DNA of 64,000 nucleotides from Diphasiastrum complanatum (GCA_029204225.1 CM055104.1:27397253-27461252), one strand, 5' to 3'. Positions 31,075 to 42,785 are shown, numbered from the stretch's first letter. Numbers and translations are program-made. Notes: generated by a model from the sequence alone, not told the origin.

Positions 31075-34000
31075 GAACGATATTGGTTCACTTTGGCTCA
31101 ACACCAACGGCAGAGACAGACGACTCGAAGACATTCTGTTCGTACCAACTATGTAGCAAGACTTCCTCTCTGTAGCAAAAATAGCAGATGCAGGCATGCG
31201 TGTGACGTTTTCTAACGAATCATGCAACATAATTGATGCCAGCACCAACACTCTCATTACTCAAGGCAGAAGGAAGGGCAACCTATATCATCTAAAGGTG
31301 CGCCTACCTGAAGATCAAATGCATCAGACCCATGACGACTCACCAGACACCCTGTGGCACAGAAGACTCTGCCACATGAACTCAATGGCACTCTACCAAG
31401 CAAGCCATCATGGAGCGATAACAGGGGTCAGCATCTCGAATGCAATCAATTCGACCACCTGTAATGCATGTTTGAAAGGCAAGATGTCACGCACACCATT
31501 CGTCAAAGACTCTTACAAAAGGACAAAGATTCTAGAGCTGGTGCACTCTGACATCTGCGGTCCATTCAACTTGATCTCAGTGGGAGGTTCAAAATATTAT
31601 ATAACCTTCATTGATGATTATAGCAGGTTTGCCAAAGTGTATTTTATTCAGAATAAATCTGAAGCACTCGATAAATTCACAGAATATGTGAATTGGACTG
31701 AGAGATGCACAAGCAGCAAGGTGAAGCAGATCCGAATAGATCGAGGTGGCAAATATATCTCAAATCGCTTCACTGACTTCTGCAATGATCGTGGCATCAT
31801 TCACAGAAGAACTGCAACCTACACATCGCAGCACAATGGTGTTGCTAAATGAAAGAACAAGAACCTGATGGAAGCAGCCAGATGCATGATGGCATACTCG
31901 AAGGCTCCAAGGGCACTATGGCTGAAGCAGTAGCTATAGCCTCATACATCCTGAATAGGATAGGTAAATCTGGTGTTCCTCACACGACACCACATGAGCT
32001 ATGGTGGGGTAGAAAGCCCAATTTGTCTCACGTCAGAATATATGGCTGTGCAACATATGCACATATTCCTGATAAGCTTCACAAGAAGCTTGATGAGAAA
32101 GCCTAGAAAGGATTTCTAGTAGGTTATGACAATAATTCGTCATACTATAGCATCTACATGCTAGACACGAACACTGTGAAAACAATGAGAGACGTCAAAT
32201 TTGACGAGAGTAGGACAATGGCCAACGAAGACCCTGTTAGCTATGAAGTACTGGAAAGACAATACTATGACCTGCCGCCAACTTCAGAGGGAGCAGAGGA
32301 CGTACATGAAAACGAAGATTTTTGAGTCGTCTCCCATTCGAGTGACGAATCAAACGAAGAAAGATTCAAGAGGCAACTTGTCGTCGCAGTTCCTGTAAAC
32401 CAAGATGGTTCCGGACCGAGCAGAATAGACAAGGGCAAAGGCATACCTGTTCCGAGAGGATCTCCCAGAAGGTTGACAAAACCACAGAGAGCGCCAGCAA
32501 GATTTGTGCCAGGCAGCTTAGCTTCCATATCAGAAGAATTCTGAGGGTTCTATGGTGAACCACAGACATTCGAGGAGGCGATTGAAGGTCTAGAAAAGGA
32601 CAAATGGATCCAAGCCATGAACGAAGAGATGGAGTCCACGAGGAAGAACCAGGTATGGATGTTGGAGCCATTACCTCATAAGTGCAAGACTGTCAAATGC
32701 AAATGAGTTTTCAAACTCAAGTATGGACCAGACAGGAGTGTGACGAAATACAAGGCAAGATTGGTAGCGACGGGTTTCTCTCAGAGATATGGTATTGACT
32801 ACTCTGAAACCTTCTCTCCTGTCGTCAAACATTCATTCCTACGTCTGTTATTTGCATATGCAGCAGCTTATGACCTCAGGATCCACATTGTGGACGAGAA
32901 GACGGCCTTTTTACATGGCGAATTAGACGAAGAGGTATACATGGATCAACCCCTAGGATTTGTCTCGTATTCACTTCCTGACTATGTATGCAGAATGCAT
33001 AGAAGCATCTATGGTCTGAAGCAATCAGCCCGACAATGGTACAAGAAGAAGGATCAGGCCCTGAAATCATTGGGATTCAAGCCTCTATTGGCTGACTCCA
33101 ATGTGTATGTCAGAGTTACATATGGGCAGATCATCATAGTGGCTATATATATGGACGACACTCTGATACTTAGTAGGAGTGAGCAGCTAATTGTTGAAGT
33201 AAAGACAGAGATCTCAAAACATTTTGAGATAGTGGATCTGGGAGAAGCCAGGTGTTACCTAGGCTTACAAATTGAAAGGGACTATGAGGGAGGCAAGTTA
33301 TACATTCACCAGTCCAGATACACCCAAAAGATCCTAGAGGACTTTGGGATGCTGAACTGCAAAGGAGCGAACTCCAATGCTCACGGGGACGGTGCTAACA
33401 AATGACGACTGTCCAAAGACTGAGGATAAAAGAGAACAGATGCAGCTCACACCCTACAGGAGACTGATAGGTTCACTGATGTACCTTGTAGACACCACAC
33501 GTCCTGATACTGCTTATGCAGTATTCAAGATGAGCCAATTCTGCACGAATCCAGGCTCGACACATTGGAAGATTGCAAAACAAATTTTGCAATATCTTCA
33601 ATTAACGAGGGATTATGGCTTGTGTTATTGTCGTGGTGCAGGTCTCAGGATACTTTCCTACAACGATGCTAGCTGGGCATCTCTCAAGGACGACAGTAAA
33701 AGCGTCTCAGAAGGATGCACCATCGCATCAGGAGCAGCAGTTCTCTGGATCAGCAAGAAGTAGACCATTGTAGCTCAGTCGTCCTGCAAAGCAGAGTACG
33801 TAGCAGCAGCGAAGATGGCCAACGAAATAATTTGGCTAAGGCAGTTCCTAGACGAATTGGACGAAACAAGGAACGAGCCATTGGTCTTGCAGATGGACAA
33901 CACCTCTGCGATACACCTGACGAAAGATCCTGTGATCCACTCAAGAACAAAGCACATTGCGATCAAGTATCACTTGATCAGGCATCTAATTGAAAGGAAG

Positions 34001-34143
34001 ATGATGCAGACCACCTTCATAGGAATGAAAGATATGGTTGTTGACATTTTCAAAGCTCTGGACAAAGGGCTCTTTGAGAGGCAAAGGAGCAGTCTCGGGA
34101 TCATAAAGCTACCATGCTTTGAGAGGGAGCTGAAGAAACAAAG
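31075..34143 (+). pseudogene. copia-A pol, most complete copy, bridging the two 33-kb units
   Basis: It starts abruptly inside protease (IGSLWLNTN-equivalent). Order: pre-integrase (LWHRRLCHMN, CNACLKGKM), integrase (HSDICGPF, DRGGKY), integrase end and linker, RT (FKLKYGPD, HIVDEKTAFLHGELDEE, SIYGLKQSARQWY, YMDD at 33148-33159), RNase H to LFERQRSSLGI. Breaks: TAG 31154-31156, TGA 31850-31852, frameshift near 31920, TAG 32104-32106, TGA 32323-32325, TGA 32704-32706, a 2-base deletion near 33371 and TAG 33761-33763. The Gln codon (33890-33892) that is TAG in copy 1 is intact here. Confidence 0.93.
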
Positions 34144-34825
34144 TGTTTCTGATTACAAAGCCTTGCTAGCTTTCAGTCCTTCACTTGACGAAGATGTTCG
34201 CGAACTCGAACATCTGGAGACACGAAACACAAAGAGTTTCGCGAACACGAAAGTCAACGGAGACAAAGACGAACGGTTCGCGAACACGAAGGATCCACGA
34301 ACGAGATTCCTTTGTGGTCCAACAAGAGAGAAAGGCAGACGAGGTAAGTGAAATCAACAGTGGAAATGAAACCCGTTCTGTCCTCGCGCTCCAAGGAGTA
34401 CCACCAGAGATCATGCAAGTACCCAGAAGTACAGAGATCTGACCTGATGGCATGACGTCAACAGATACTTCCTAGGTTGTGGCTAATCTGTCACTCTTGT
34501 AATTCCTGATTGGTTGTAGATGTATAATCACTCTAATCTTAGGTTTACATAGAGAGACCGTACTTACTGGATAATACTTGACATATATCAGAACAGGATA
34601 CACAGTGTGTAACTAAGAGTAGAGACACTGAAGAAGTCTGATGCTAGTAAGCAATAAAGACGAATGCAGACAGAAGCTCCGCCTGCGTGCGAGAAGATAA
34701 TTCTGTCTAGGATCAGAAGATCCAATTGTCCGCTAGTGAAGCGAGACTACTACTCGTGAGAGAACCGTGCTTCTCTCATGCCAACGCACTGCATGGATTC
34801 GCATGCAGTGCCTTGAAAAAATCAG
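34144..34825 (+). mobile_element. copia-A 3' tail, probable LTR, copy 2
   Basis: Counterpart of 959-1640 with only about half a dozen visible substitutions. It follows the RNase H end and purine tract. The 10-bp hairpin recurs at 34786-34811. Confidence 0.6.
34786..34811. repeat. perfect 10-bp hairpin, copy 2
   Basis: Same stem and GATTCG loop as at 1601-1626, unchanged. Confidence 0.7.
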
Positions 34826-35005
34826 AAAAAATCAATATATATCTATGCTTTGCATGTGTGAATGAATGAATGATGTGATGTTATTACATAAGTTGTATTT
34901 TTTGTGTATGATGTTTGTTACAAGCACTTGTGCACTTTGATAAGTGTTTCCATGTGAGCTCTTTATGCATCTAAAATTCACATCCTTACACTTTGAGAGT
35001 CAGAC

Positions 35006-35608
35006 TTCACACCAAAGCTCCTTTCATTGAAAAAAAACATGAGCTGAGCTCAATTTCCGAAAATTGCCACCTATGATGATGGTGGTAAGGTACTACATTG
35101 CCTAATTTCACTCTGAGAGCCATCCTCCATAACAATGTTCATATGGTGTGTTTGCAGCTCCTGCTGCTGCTGCAGAACAACAGGGAGAACCAGTGAAGCT
35201 ATCATTCTTCTTATACAGATTGCTGCCGACGCCATCCGGAAGCGAATTCAATATTGGCAGCTGCATGATACTGTTCAACGCATGATGATGACCATGCCCC
35301 AAGATTTCACACCAAAGCTCCTTTCATTGAAAAAAAACACGAGCTGAGCTCAATTTCCAAAAATTGCCACCTATGATGATGGTGGTAAGGTACTACATTG
35401 CCTTTCACCCTGAGAGCCATCCTCCATAACAATGCTCATATGGTGTGTTTGCAGCTCCTGCTGCTGCTGCTGCTGCAGAACAACAGGGAGAACCAGTGAA
35501 GCGATCATTCTTCTTATACAGATTGCTGCCGACGCCATCCGGAAGCGAATTCAATATTGGCAGCTGCATGATACTGTTCAACGCATGATGATGACCATGC
35601 CCCAAGAT
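35006..35608. repeat. 300-bp tandem repeat over the 3' end of gene X, copy 2
   Basis: Units 35006-35305 and 35306-35608 match those of copy 1, including the different CTG numbers in the two units. The stable difference shows it arose before the 33-kb duplication. Confidence 0.92.
35108..35305 (-). pseudogene. spare C-terminal piece of gene X, copy 2
   Basis: About 65 codons equal to the end of gene X, ending in GGWLSE here instead of GGWLSG. No start or upstream part; downstream of the gene X stop. Confidence 0.8.
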
Positions 35609-36538
35609 TTTTGTAGATTCTGAAGAACAAGTGCCAAAACAAGTTTGAAGGCGCTGTTTTGCTTTAGCGAGGTTTGATACTGTGGTTGCCTCAGCATCCC
35701 TTATTTCATCACAAGCTCCAGTGATGAGATTAATGATGTATGTCTTACCAACAGTATGCTTACATCTCTTGCTCTCTGCGTCGCTGCTGCTCCAGCTGCC
35801 ACTCTTACTGCGTTTCAAGTTCTTGCAGTTTTTTAAGTTGGATGTAACTGCATGCAGGTTAAATAAATTAGAAGAATCCCCTTTTGGGATTTTGGCGGAG
35901 AGTAATTCTGATCTCAAGGAAGCGTGTCCCTTATTGCCACCAATATCCACATTGCAGCTGCATTCTGTGCTAGACTTCTTATCATCTTTCTGCCCTGATG
36001 TAGCCGTACCACGGAAAGCCAATTCGTCCAAGAAATTCGTCTTCTCTGCATTGCACCTTGATATTTTGGATGCGGGATCTAAAACCAGGTGATGTGGAAC
36101 CCTTTTCTTTTCCTGACCGAGAAGACTATCAGCTTTGTGGACAGGCCGGCCTCTGAGGCTACCATCCATATTGCAGCTACATTCATCAGGAGGATTTGTG
36201 TCATTTTTGCCATTGAAAATCAGTTGTGTATAAGAAAAACTGCTATTGCCTCTTGGTGACAATCCAGATGAGCTTTGATTTTCATGCAATCGAGCTTGAA
36301 GATTGAAGTCCATCAGCTCTGCATGCGAACCTCTAGGGTTTTCCTGCTTTCCTGTTGCATGCTTTTGCTTCACATACACCTCCTGATCGCAGTCAGTACA
36401 AGGGGCTTTGCCAGACATATTCTCAATCATGCTAAACTTTTGCTCTTTAACCTGTCCGACAATCATAGGATCTGAATTTTTCTTGAGTACTGTTGACACA
36501 TCAATTTGCATGATGGGTGTGGATGTGGATGTACACAT
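35405..36538 (-). CDS. gene X, unrecognised 377-residue protein, intact in copy 2
   Basis: An uninterrupted minus-strand frame from ATG at 36536-36538 to the stop at 35405. It is the longest non-transposon frame in the window. I do not recognise the family. The N-terminus is MCTSTSTPIMQID; a CX2C motif (CPDC in copy 1, CTDC here) is near residue 48; two ECSCN blocks about 70 residues apart suggest internal duplication; the middle is Ser/Lys rich (NLKRSKSGSWSSSDAESKR); the end has GHGHHH, a six-Ala run and YGGWLSG. No signal peptide or membrane segment is apparent. The frame stays open for some 30 codons upstream of the ATG, so this could be a later exon of a longer gene. Confidence 0.65.
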   Translation of the reverse strand: MCTSTSTPIMQIDVSTVLKKNSDPMIVGQVKEQKFSMIENMSGKAPCTDCDQEVYVKQKHATGKQENPRGSHAELMDFNLQARLHENQSSSGLSPRGNSSFSYTQLIFNGKNDTNPPDECSCNMDGSLRGRPVHKADSLLGQEKKRVPHHLVLDPASKISRCNAEKTNFLDELAFRGTATSGQKDDKKSSTECSCNVDIGGNKGHASLRSELLSAKIPKGDSSNLFNLHAVTSNLKNCKNLKRSKSGSWSSSDAESKRCKHTVGKTYIINLITGACDEIRDAEATTVSNLAKAKQRLQTCFGTCSSESTKILGHGHHHALNSIMQLPILNSLPDGVGSNLYKKNDRFTGSPCCSAAAAAAGAANTPYEHCYGGWLSG

Positions 36539-37051
36539 GATTGCAGTGCTTCTTCTTGATAAGAGTATATTGTCTATCTGTCTGTACCGATACAGAGAGA
36601 AGCAGCAGGCGAAGTGAGCTGATTACTTACCCACCAACAGGCAGACTTGTATTCCTGCCACCTGAAATAAAGTTTCATCCGCTTGACTCCAGCAGCAGCA
36701 GGAGGAGGAAAAATGGATGGCTACTTAAAGAAATGTATCTGATGACGATGATGATATGGCTTGGTGAGGGAGGGTATGCTCTCCTCTTTGTCTTTGGCTT
36801 GATCCAAACGATATTCAGCTCCGCTCCGATTCCCGACGATGATGATGCGAGGCGAGAGGAGAGCAGAGGAGTGAGGCAACGCGAAGCAAAGCAGAGCAGA
36901 TGTGAGAAATAAAATGAGACCACGTGCGAATTGAAAAGCGCGACCATGTGACCTAATAAAATAGCTTCCAACATCTATTTCCCCAACTAATATTTGGCCT
37001 CAAACTAAAATTGAACTCATTATCAAATGGTGATGACAATTTACTTCCCTT
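36539..37051 (-). other. leader and upstream DNA of gene X, copy 2
   Basis: On the minus strand a GG|GTAAGTAATC donor-like site lies at 36631/36630 and a pyrimidine-rich acceptor ending GGTACAG at 36582; the implied intron is about 49 bases. Further up is a CT-rich tract (36840-36900) typical of plant 5' leaders. Transcription start is not identifiable. The CAG/GAG-rich strings give spurious plus-strand frames. Confidence 0.4.
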
Positions 37052-37699
37052 TGTGAAAGTACTTTAATTTTGAACCATAAATGGATCTATACAAGATCCA
37101 CAAGAGTGATTGGATGATTTCTTAACAATCTATTGCAAAAACTAGACACACAAAATTGATCTAGAATGGCAATTTTACATAACAATAAAAAAGCATTGCT
37201 CATTGATGAAATCCCAGTCCACACGTGTGAACCACAGCCTGATGTACGACCTGAAGACAGAGAATGAGGGCAATATCACTTTCGTAGCATTTAGAACATA
37301 AACACTCAATACAAACGTGTAGTAGCTCGGGATTTGCTAGTGAGCTCCAGAAGTTTTCTAAGTCCTCACTATGGGAGGATGGAATACATACCAAAAGCCT
37401 CCTCCTTTGTAAAGTTAGGCCCTGAATTTCCAGCACGTAATAAGGAATTTAACTTGGATTTCTTGCTCTAATTTGCCACTCTAGCCTCATTCCTAGGGTC
37501 ATGCCAAGTAGGTGGCTAGTTGGTCAATTATCTATGATCACTACCAAATTGACTTGACCAACACTTTGTACTTGATTTAACTTAAAATAGGGTAGGTTTC
37601 CCACGTGGCTCCATGGCCTCACATGTGTGGGACCCACTTATGTACATAATTTACATTATTCTACATGGCTAGATTTCCCAACACTAGCAATTTTTCACA
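37052..37699 (-). mobile_element. copia-B 3' LTR, copy 2
   Basis: Single counterpart of the LTRs at 3850 and 5830, with TGTGAAAAATTGC start at 37699 next to the purine tract and CA end at 37052. Includes the CCACGTGG box. Confidence 0.85.
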
Positions 37700-39131
37700 C
37701 TCCTCCTCAAATCTATCCTTGGAAATTATGATACTTTTATCAATTACTCCACTTGAAGATCTTAGCTTAACAAATGAATCCTTAGGCAGGGATTTAGTGA
37801 ATAGATCAGCTAAGCAATTTGATGAAGACACATGTTGGAGCTTGACCTCTTTGGCTTGCACTTTCTTCCTCACAAAATGATGAGCAATCTCGATGTGCTT
37901 GCTCCTTGCATGGAATGTAGGATTAGTAGCAAGTGATTGGGCTGATTGGTTGTCAAAATAGATGATAGGCATCTCCTCAATGAAATGAAGCTCCACCAAT
38001 AGCCTCTTGAGCTATACGACCTCCTTGCATGTTGATGTCAAGGCCTTATACTCGGATTCTGTGGCAGATAAGGAAATTGTGTCTTGCTTTTTGGAATGCC
38101 ATGATACTCTTCCATCACATAAGGTGGAAAATGCACTTATTGACTTTCGATCCACTTTGTCACCTGCCAAATTCGAGTCACTATAGGCTCTTAAGACAAC
38201 ATTAGTCCCTCTATACAATATGCCAAAATTCTTAGTTCTAAGAACTCTTTTGGTGATTTTTCCAAGTAATACCAAGGGACTTTGGAGGAAGTGGCTTAAT
38301 TTTTGAAGACTATAACTAAGATCAGGTCTAGTTATAGTCAAGTATATCAAGGAGCCCCTATAAGCCTTCTATTTATAGTGATGTCCTCAAAGGATGCTTC
38401 ATCGCCATCAATAGATGCTTTTACATGTTGCTCCATTGGAGTCTCAATGCCTTTACAATTCTTCATAACAAGTCTATTTAGGATGGACGTAGCATACTTA
38501 GATTGACAAATGAAGCTAAAATCCAATCCTCTTATGACTTCTATTCCTAGAATGAAGTTCAATAGGTCGAGATCTACCATTTTGAACTCTCTTTTTCCAT
38601 CTAGATGATTCCCACTCAAAATAATGTCATCAACATACAATACAAAGATAATGATCTTTCCATCATGAAATATTATGTACAATGATGGATTATAAGAACT
38701 TAAAACAAAGTTGATGGATATAAAAAAAGAGTTTAGCCTAGAGTATCATGCTCTAGGTGCTTGCTTGCGTTTATAGAGACTCTTCTTCAAAAGACACACT
38801 TTCTTCATGCTCCTCCTTGATGAAGCCCTCAGGTTGCCTCATGTAGATCTCTTCCTCCAAGTGGCCATTGAGGAAGGCATTTGTAACATCAAGTTGAAAT
38901 AACTTCCAAATGAAAGTAGTAGCAAGACTAACGATCAATTTTATTGTAACTAGCTTAGCCACAGGAGCAAAAATTTCATCATAATCAATACCTTGGCCTG
39001 CAAGAAACCTTTTGCTACAAGCCTAGCTTTATACTCATTTAGTGATCCATCTTGATTATACTCCAATCTATACACCCACTTGCAATCAAGTGGTTTTTTC
39101 CCTTGAGGACAATCAACAAGATCCCAAGTAT
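37700..39131 (-). pseudogene. copia-B RT and RNase H, copy 2
   Basis: Same structure as 6478-7909. Frames 38771-38962 (AFLNGHLEEEIYMRQPEGF), 38347-38682 (VLYVDDIILSGNH) and 38012-38350 (TITRPDLSYS to ATESEYKAL) and RNase H from 37999. The YVDD region is open here over 111 codons, longer than in copy 1. The TAG replacing Trp in the KEV.W motif is shared. Confidence 0.88.
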
Positions 39132-41522
39132 CTATCTATTGTATTTATGTTCACGTGTTATATTTCTTAATAAATGCACTCCCTTTATACGTACAATTCT
39201 ATTGTTAATTGTAATGATATAACTAGAGAACAAATCAGATGTACACGCCAAAAGTATGAAAGTACATTGTGCTGAAAAAACATGTTTTTTTTTTAAGTTC
39301 CACTTGTATGATGAATGCACCATAAATAGATAAATCTGAGGCTTCCAAGCCTCATAAGGATCATGGAGATCAAGATCATAAGATGTGAAACAATGATGAT
39401 TACCAAGATTATGCTTTCTAGCTTGACTAGTCCACATACAATGAACTATATCCATGATGGATTTAATCTTGATATCAAAGAATATCTTGATCTTTTTTAG
39501 GCTAGTTACTCTCTCAAGGATGTAAGTGTCCACTTTGGATGCTTCACTTAATCTCAAGAGGAGTTTACAATTTGCCTCAAAATATGTGAAAACATGATTT
39601 AAAAAAAAGTGAGTAACAAGCTCAATCTTGTTCTTACTGGAACCAAGAGCATACTTTTGACAATACAATATCTTGCTTTTAAAAAGTATTGGAAACATAT
39701 CTAAGTCAATAATGACAAGAAACATGTCCATACCATAAGCATCATACAAAACTAGTTTAGCTTTTCTTGAACTTTGAGATCCAAAAAATTCAATGAAGCA
39801 AGATAGCATATTAAGCAAAGGAAGAGAAGCATATATGAATGTGTTGTAGTAGATGATACAACATGAAAGATGCCCCTCTTTGCCATGTAAGCTGAGCCAT
39901 AAAGACTCGGCCATGCATCTTGAAGATCTTCTTGAAATCATATGAAGAAGAGACTCCTCCTCGCACCTCGGCCCCATCATAACTTGAATACCTTCAAAAG
40001 AGATAACTTGTGGTGCTTCTTGAGAAGCCTTGATCTCGGCCACTTCCAAGATTGAATCTTCAGGCAATATGACATCTCTATTCACAATCACTTTTGAAAT
40101 AGAGAGTGTAAAGACACTAAAGGCCTCCTTGATGGATGAGTATCCAATCATGATCCATGAGCTTGGATCATCCTTCCTCCTTGTTTCCAAGGGAATATGT
40201 GCAAAGCAAGCACTACCCAGTTCACTAAGGTGATCAACCTTAGGCTTCATCTTGAATAAAACTTCATATGGTACTATTCCTTCAAGAGCTCCAATACTCC
40301 TCAAAGCTTTGATCTTCAATGAGAATTGCTTCTCAACATATGCTTTGAATAATAAGGAATAATCATACACCATAATACTTGAAGAGAGAAGATATGTGCA
40401 TCTTGTGTGATCATCCTCCTTTGAAATATTGGACATATAAGAAACATCAAGAGAGTTTGCACTCTCACTTGGATCCAATTTGTAGATGCCTTCAAATCTT
40501 GATCCATATGCAAGGATCTCACCATCCTTCTTGATCACACAATTGTCAATATTGAAATTGACATCAAAGCCACTATCAAGAAGTTGGCCAACACTTAAGA
40601 TGTTCTTTGTAAGCTTTGGGACAAAAAGAACATTGTTGAGAAAGAGATCTTTGGGAGATGCAAGCTTCAGGGGAATAATCCCTACTCCTTCAATATTGCA
40701 CTCATGCTTACTTGCAATGTATATGGTCTTCTTGACTCCATCATAAGGCATAATAGATGAAAAAGGGTGCTTGGAGCCACACATATTTGAAGATGCTCCA
40801 CTATCAATATACCATGAGTCATCCTTGTTGAAGGTGGAAGAGGAGAAGCTAGATGCCATAAGAGAGCCTTCTCCATCACTTGCAATATAGTCTTCTTTCT
40901 CATTGGTGATGTTGGCTTGATTGAGTTGATTCTTCTTCTTGAAGCAATTGGTGGCATAATGGCCTTTCTTGCCACAATAAAAGCACTTGATCTTCTTCTT
41001 CTTGAGATTTGAAGTAGAAACATGAGAGGTATCCTCCTCCTCCTCTCCATCTTGGTCTTTAGCTTTGTCATTAGAGAAGTGATGATGTTGCTTCTTACTC
41101 CTCTCTTTGTGCTTGGCAAATAGAACTTTGCCATCATCATGATTGAGTGATAGCTTGTCCATCCTCAAGAGTTTGTACTCTTGTCTTGATTCTTTAGAAA
41201 TAAGAACACTTTGAAGGGACTCCAGACTTGGTAGCCATGGAATCATGTCCATAGGTGATAGCCCCATGGAGGACAAGCTCACATACGAACTTTGAACTAC
41301 AAGGCTATAGTTTCTCACCTCACTATAAAAGGATCTAAAAAATCCAATGTGTGTGGGTGGGTCAACCAAGGATATCACATGTCTTCGCTTGGTCATGCTT
41401 GCTTGGCCTAGCCCTCTACTAGTGTAAGCATCCACAACAACCTCAGAGTCACCTAAAAGTTCATACAAGTGAGTTGTGAGATAAAGTTTACAGTTGCTTG
41501 ATATGAAGGCAAAAATAATCAA
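39132..41522 (-). CDS. copia-B gag, protease, partial integrase and extension, 796 codons, copy 2
   Basis: Copy 2 version of the long frame. Zinc knuckle at residues 180-193, protease DSGAS at about 240, integrase core deleted as in copy 1. It stays open 83 codons beyond the copy 1 stop and ends exactly at the edge of RT homology, in a different frame. The last roughly 255 residues (after the LTLHGKEGH linker) have no recognised domain and include hydrophobic and Lys-rich stretches; they may be an inserted foreign segment or unrelated element. Confidence 0.75.
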   Translation of the reverse strand: MIIFAFISSNCKLYLTTHLYELLGDSEVVVDAYTSRGLGQASMTKRRHVISLVDPPTHIGFFRSFYSEVRNYSLVVQSSYVSLSSMGLSPMDMIPWLPSLESLQSVLISKESRQEYKLLRMDKLSLNHDDGKVLFAKHKERSKKQHHHFSNDKAKDQDGEEEEDTSHVSTSNLKKKKIKCFYCGKKGHYATNCFKKKNQLNQANITNEKEDYIASDGEGSLMASSFSSSTFNKDDSWYIDSGASSNMCGSKHPFSSIMPYDGVKKTIYIASKHECNIEGVGIIPLKLASPKDLFLNNVLFVPKLTKNILSVGQLLDSGFDVNFNIDNCVIKKDGEILAYGSRFEGIYKLDPSESANSLDVSYMSNISKEDDHTRCTYLLSSSIMVYDYSLLFKAYVEKQFSLKIKALRSIGALEGIVPYEVLFKMKPKVDHLSELGSACFAHIPLETRRKDDPSSWIMIGYSSIKEAFSVFTLSISKVIVNRDVILPEDSILEVAEIKASQEAPQVISFEGIQVMMGPRCEEESLLHMISRRSSRCMAESLWLSLHGKEGHLSCCIIYYNTFIYASLPLLNMLSCFIEFFGSQSSRKAKLVLYDAYGMDMFLVIIDLDMFPILFKSKILYCQKYALGSSKNKIELVTHFFLNHVFTYFEANCKLLLRLSEASKVDTYILERVTSLKKIKIFFDIKIKSIMDIVHCMWTSQARKHNLGNHHCFTSYDLDLHDPYEAWKPQIYLFMVHSSYKWNLKKKHVFSAQCTFILLACTSDLFSSYIITINNRIVRIKGVHLLRNITREHKYNR

Positions 41523-41845
41523 ATAGGTAAATACTTACTTGTTAACCATGTAACCAGCTTCTCATAAACAAAGATGACTTCAAGTTGGCATAAATTTGAC
41601 CTCCCACCATTCTGACAGATTCAAATTTTGGTTTTTCTATCAAAAAACAATGTCATGATTTTTTTTTGCACATTTTTAAAACTCTCCTCATCGTCATCAA
41701 TGGATGTTGCATGGCCAAAAAACTAGTGTCTTCTTTTTCTCAAAAACACAAATCAAAGCCCTTCTATTGCAATTCTTCAATGGGAAATACAGCAGCACTA
41801 TAAAATTTTGACTTGTTTGTAACATATCACAAGTCAACACAAATA

Positions 41846-41931
41846 TTTATTGACAAACAATTTATTGCTTGTAGATAAGCAATAAATTGTTTGTCAATAA
41901 AGCTTATACGCTTGTAGATAAGCATATAAGC
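41846..41931. repeat. adjacent double hairpin with identical loops, copy 2
   Basis: Arms 41846-41870 / 41877-41901 and 41902-41913 / 41920-41931, both around GTAGAT. No change from copy 1, including the single mismatch in the smaller stem. Confidence 0.9.
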
Positions 41932-42121
41932 CTTGTGTCCATGGATGAATGCCACCAAAGAAAATCTCTATATGATTCAACAACAATGCAAAAAAATTTC
42001 AAAAATGAATCTTGCAGCCAAGAGTCATTTATGTCATGTGAAGCATCAATCACAAATAGACTTATTCCTTTTTTTACATCTCCAATATGCCCATCTTCCA
42101 AGCACTGAAATATGTGGCCCA

Positions 42122-42622
42122 TATAAGGTATCACCCATGGATTTGTTACATACCCTACATATGACCATTACATTGGCAGCTATGTTTGGATGGAGCCTAC
42201 ATAAGATGAACATGAAATCTACATTCCTAAATGGAGAACTTGAAAAGGAACTTTATATGCAACAACCAAGTGGATTTATCATGCAAGGCAAGAGGACAAG
42301 GTAAGTAGTAAGTAAACGGAAGAAGGCCTTATATGAATTGAAACAAGCACCTCATGCTCGATATAGTCAATTTGACGATTACCTTATGGTCCATGGGCTC
42401 GGTATGCACCTCTTCAGATTCCAATATTTAGTATTTCTTTTGTGACTCTAACATCATTCTAGTTGTAATATATGTAGATGATTTTTTGATTATAGACAAT
42501 TTTAGTTGTACTATATCTGGTTGATTTTGTGATTACAGACAATTCTAGTTGTACTATATGTAGATGCTCTTATGATCATTACAAAAAAATATGTGGACCT
42601 TATTCATACAATAAAGAAAGAC
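42122..42622 (+). pseudogene. copia-C RT relic, copy 2
   Basis: Counterpart of 10900-11400 with the same frame breaks and the 43-bp repeats starting at 42457, 42500 and 42543. Nothing suggests function. Confidence 0.75.
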
Positions 42623-42785
42623 TTTTCCAATACAATGGTATTTTGACAACTTTGTGAGATCTTTCCCCTCCTATATGGCATTTCTTATAGGGCTCATTTC
42701 GGGCTCAAAAATTATTCAATGATTTTTTTGTTTCAATTAAGTAATTATCATTACATATTTATCTTAAAGAAGTGATAGCAAAGGG

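Larger units (their letters stand above)
1..33185 (+). repeat. 33.2-kb tandem duplication, copy 1
   Basis: Base 1 aligns with base 33186, and the same feature order recurs across the whole unit at an offset of 33185 near the start, about 31222 in the middle and about 33270 at the end. By eye the copies are about 97-99% identical. Copy 1 differs structurally by an extra 1.9-kb local duplication (3111-5035 / 5036-7016) and by a missing 2015-bp block after 22336. The unit starts here inside a copia-A reverse transcriptase, so its true left edge lies upstream of the window. A misassembled pair of haplotypes is the main alternative to a true duplication. Confidence 0.93.

Noticed and set aside
36541-36912. 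123-codon plus-strand frame opposite the gene X leader
   Set aside because: It runs antisense through CT/GA-rich leader DNA, has a simple-repeat composition and is disrupted in the left local duplicate.
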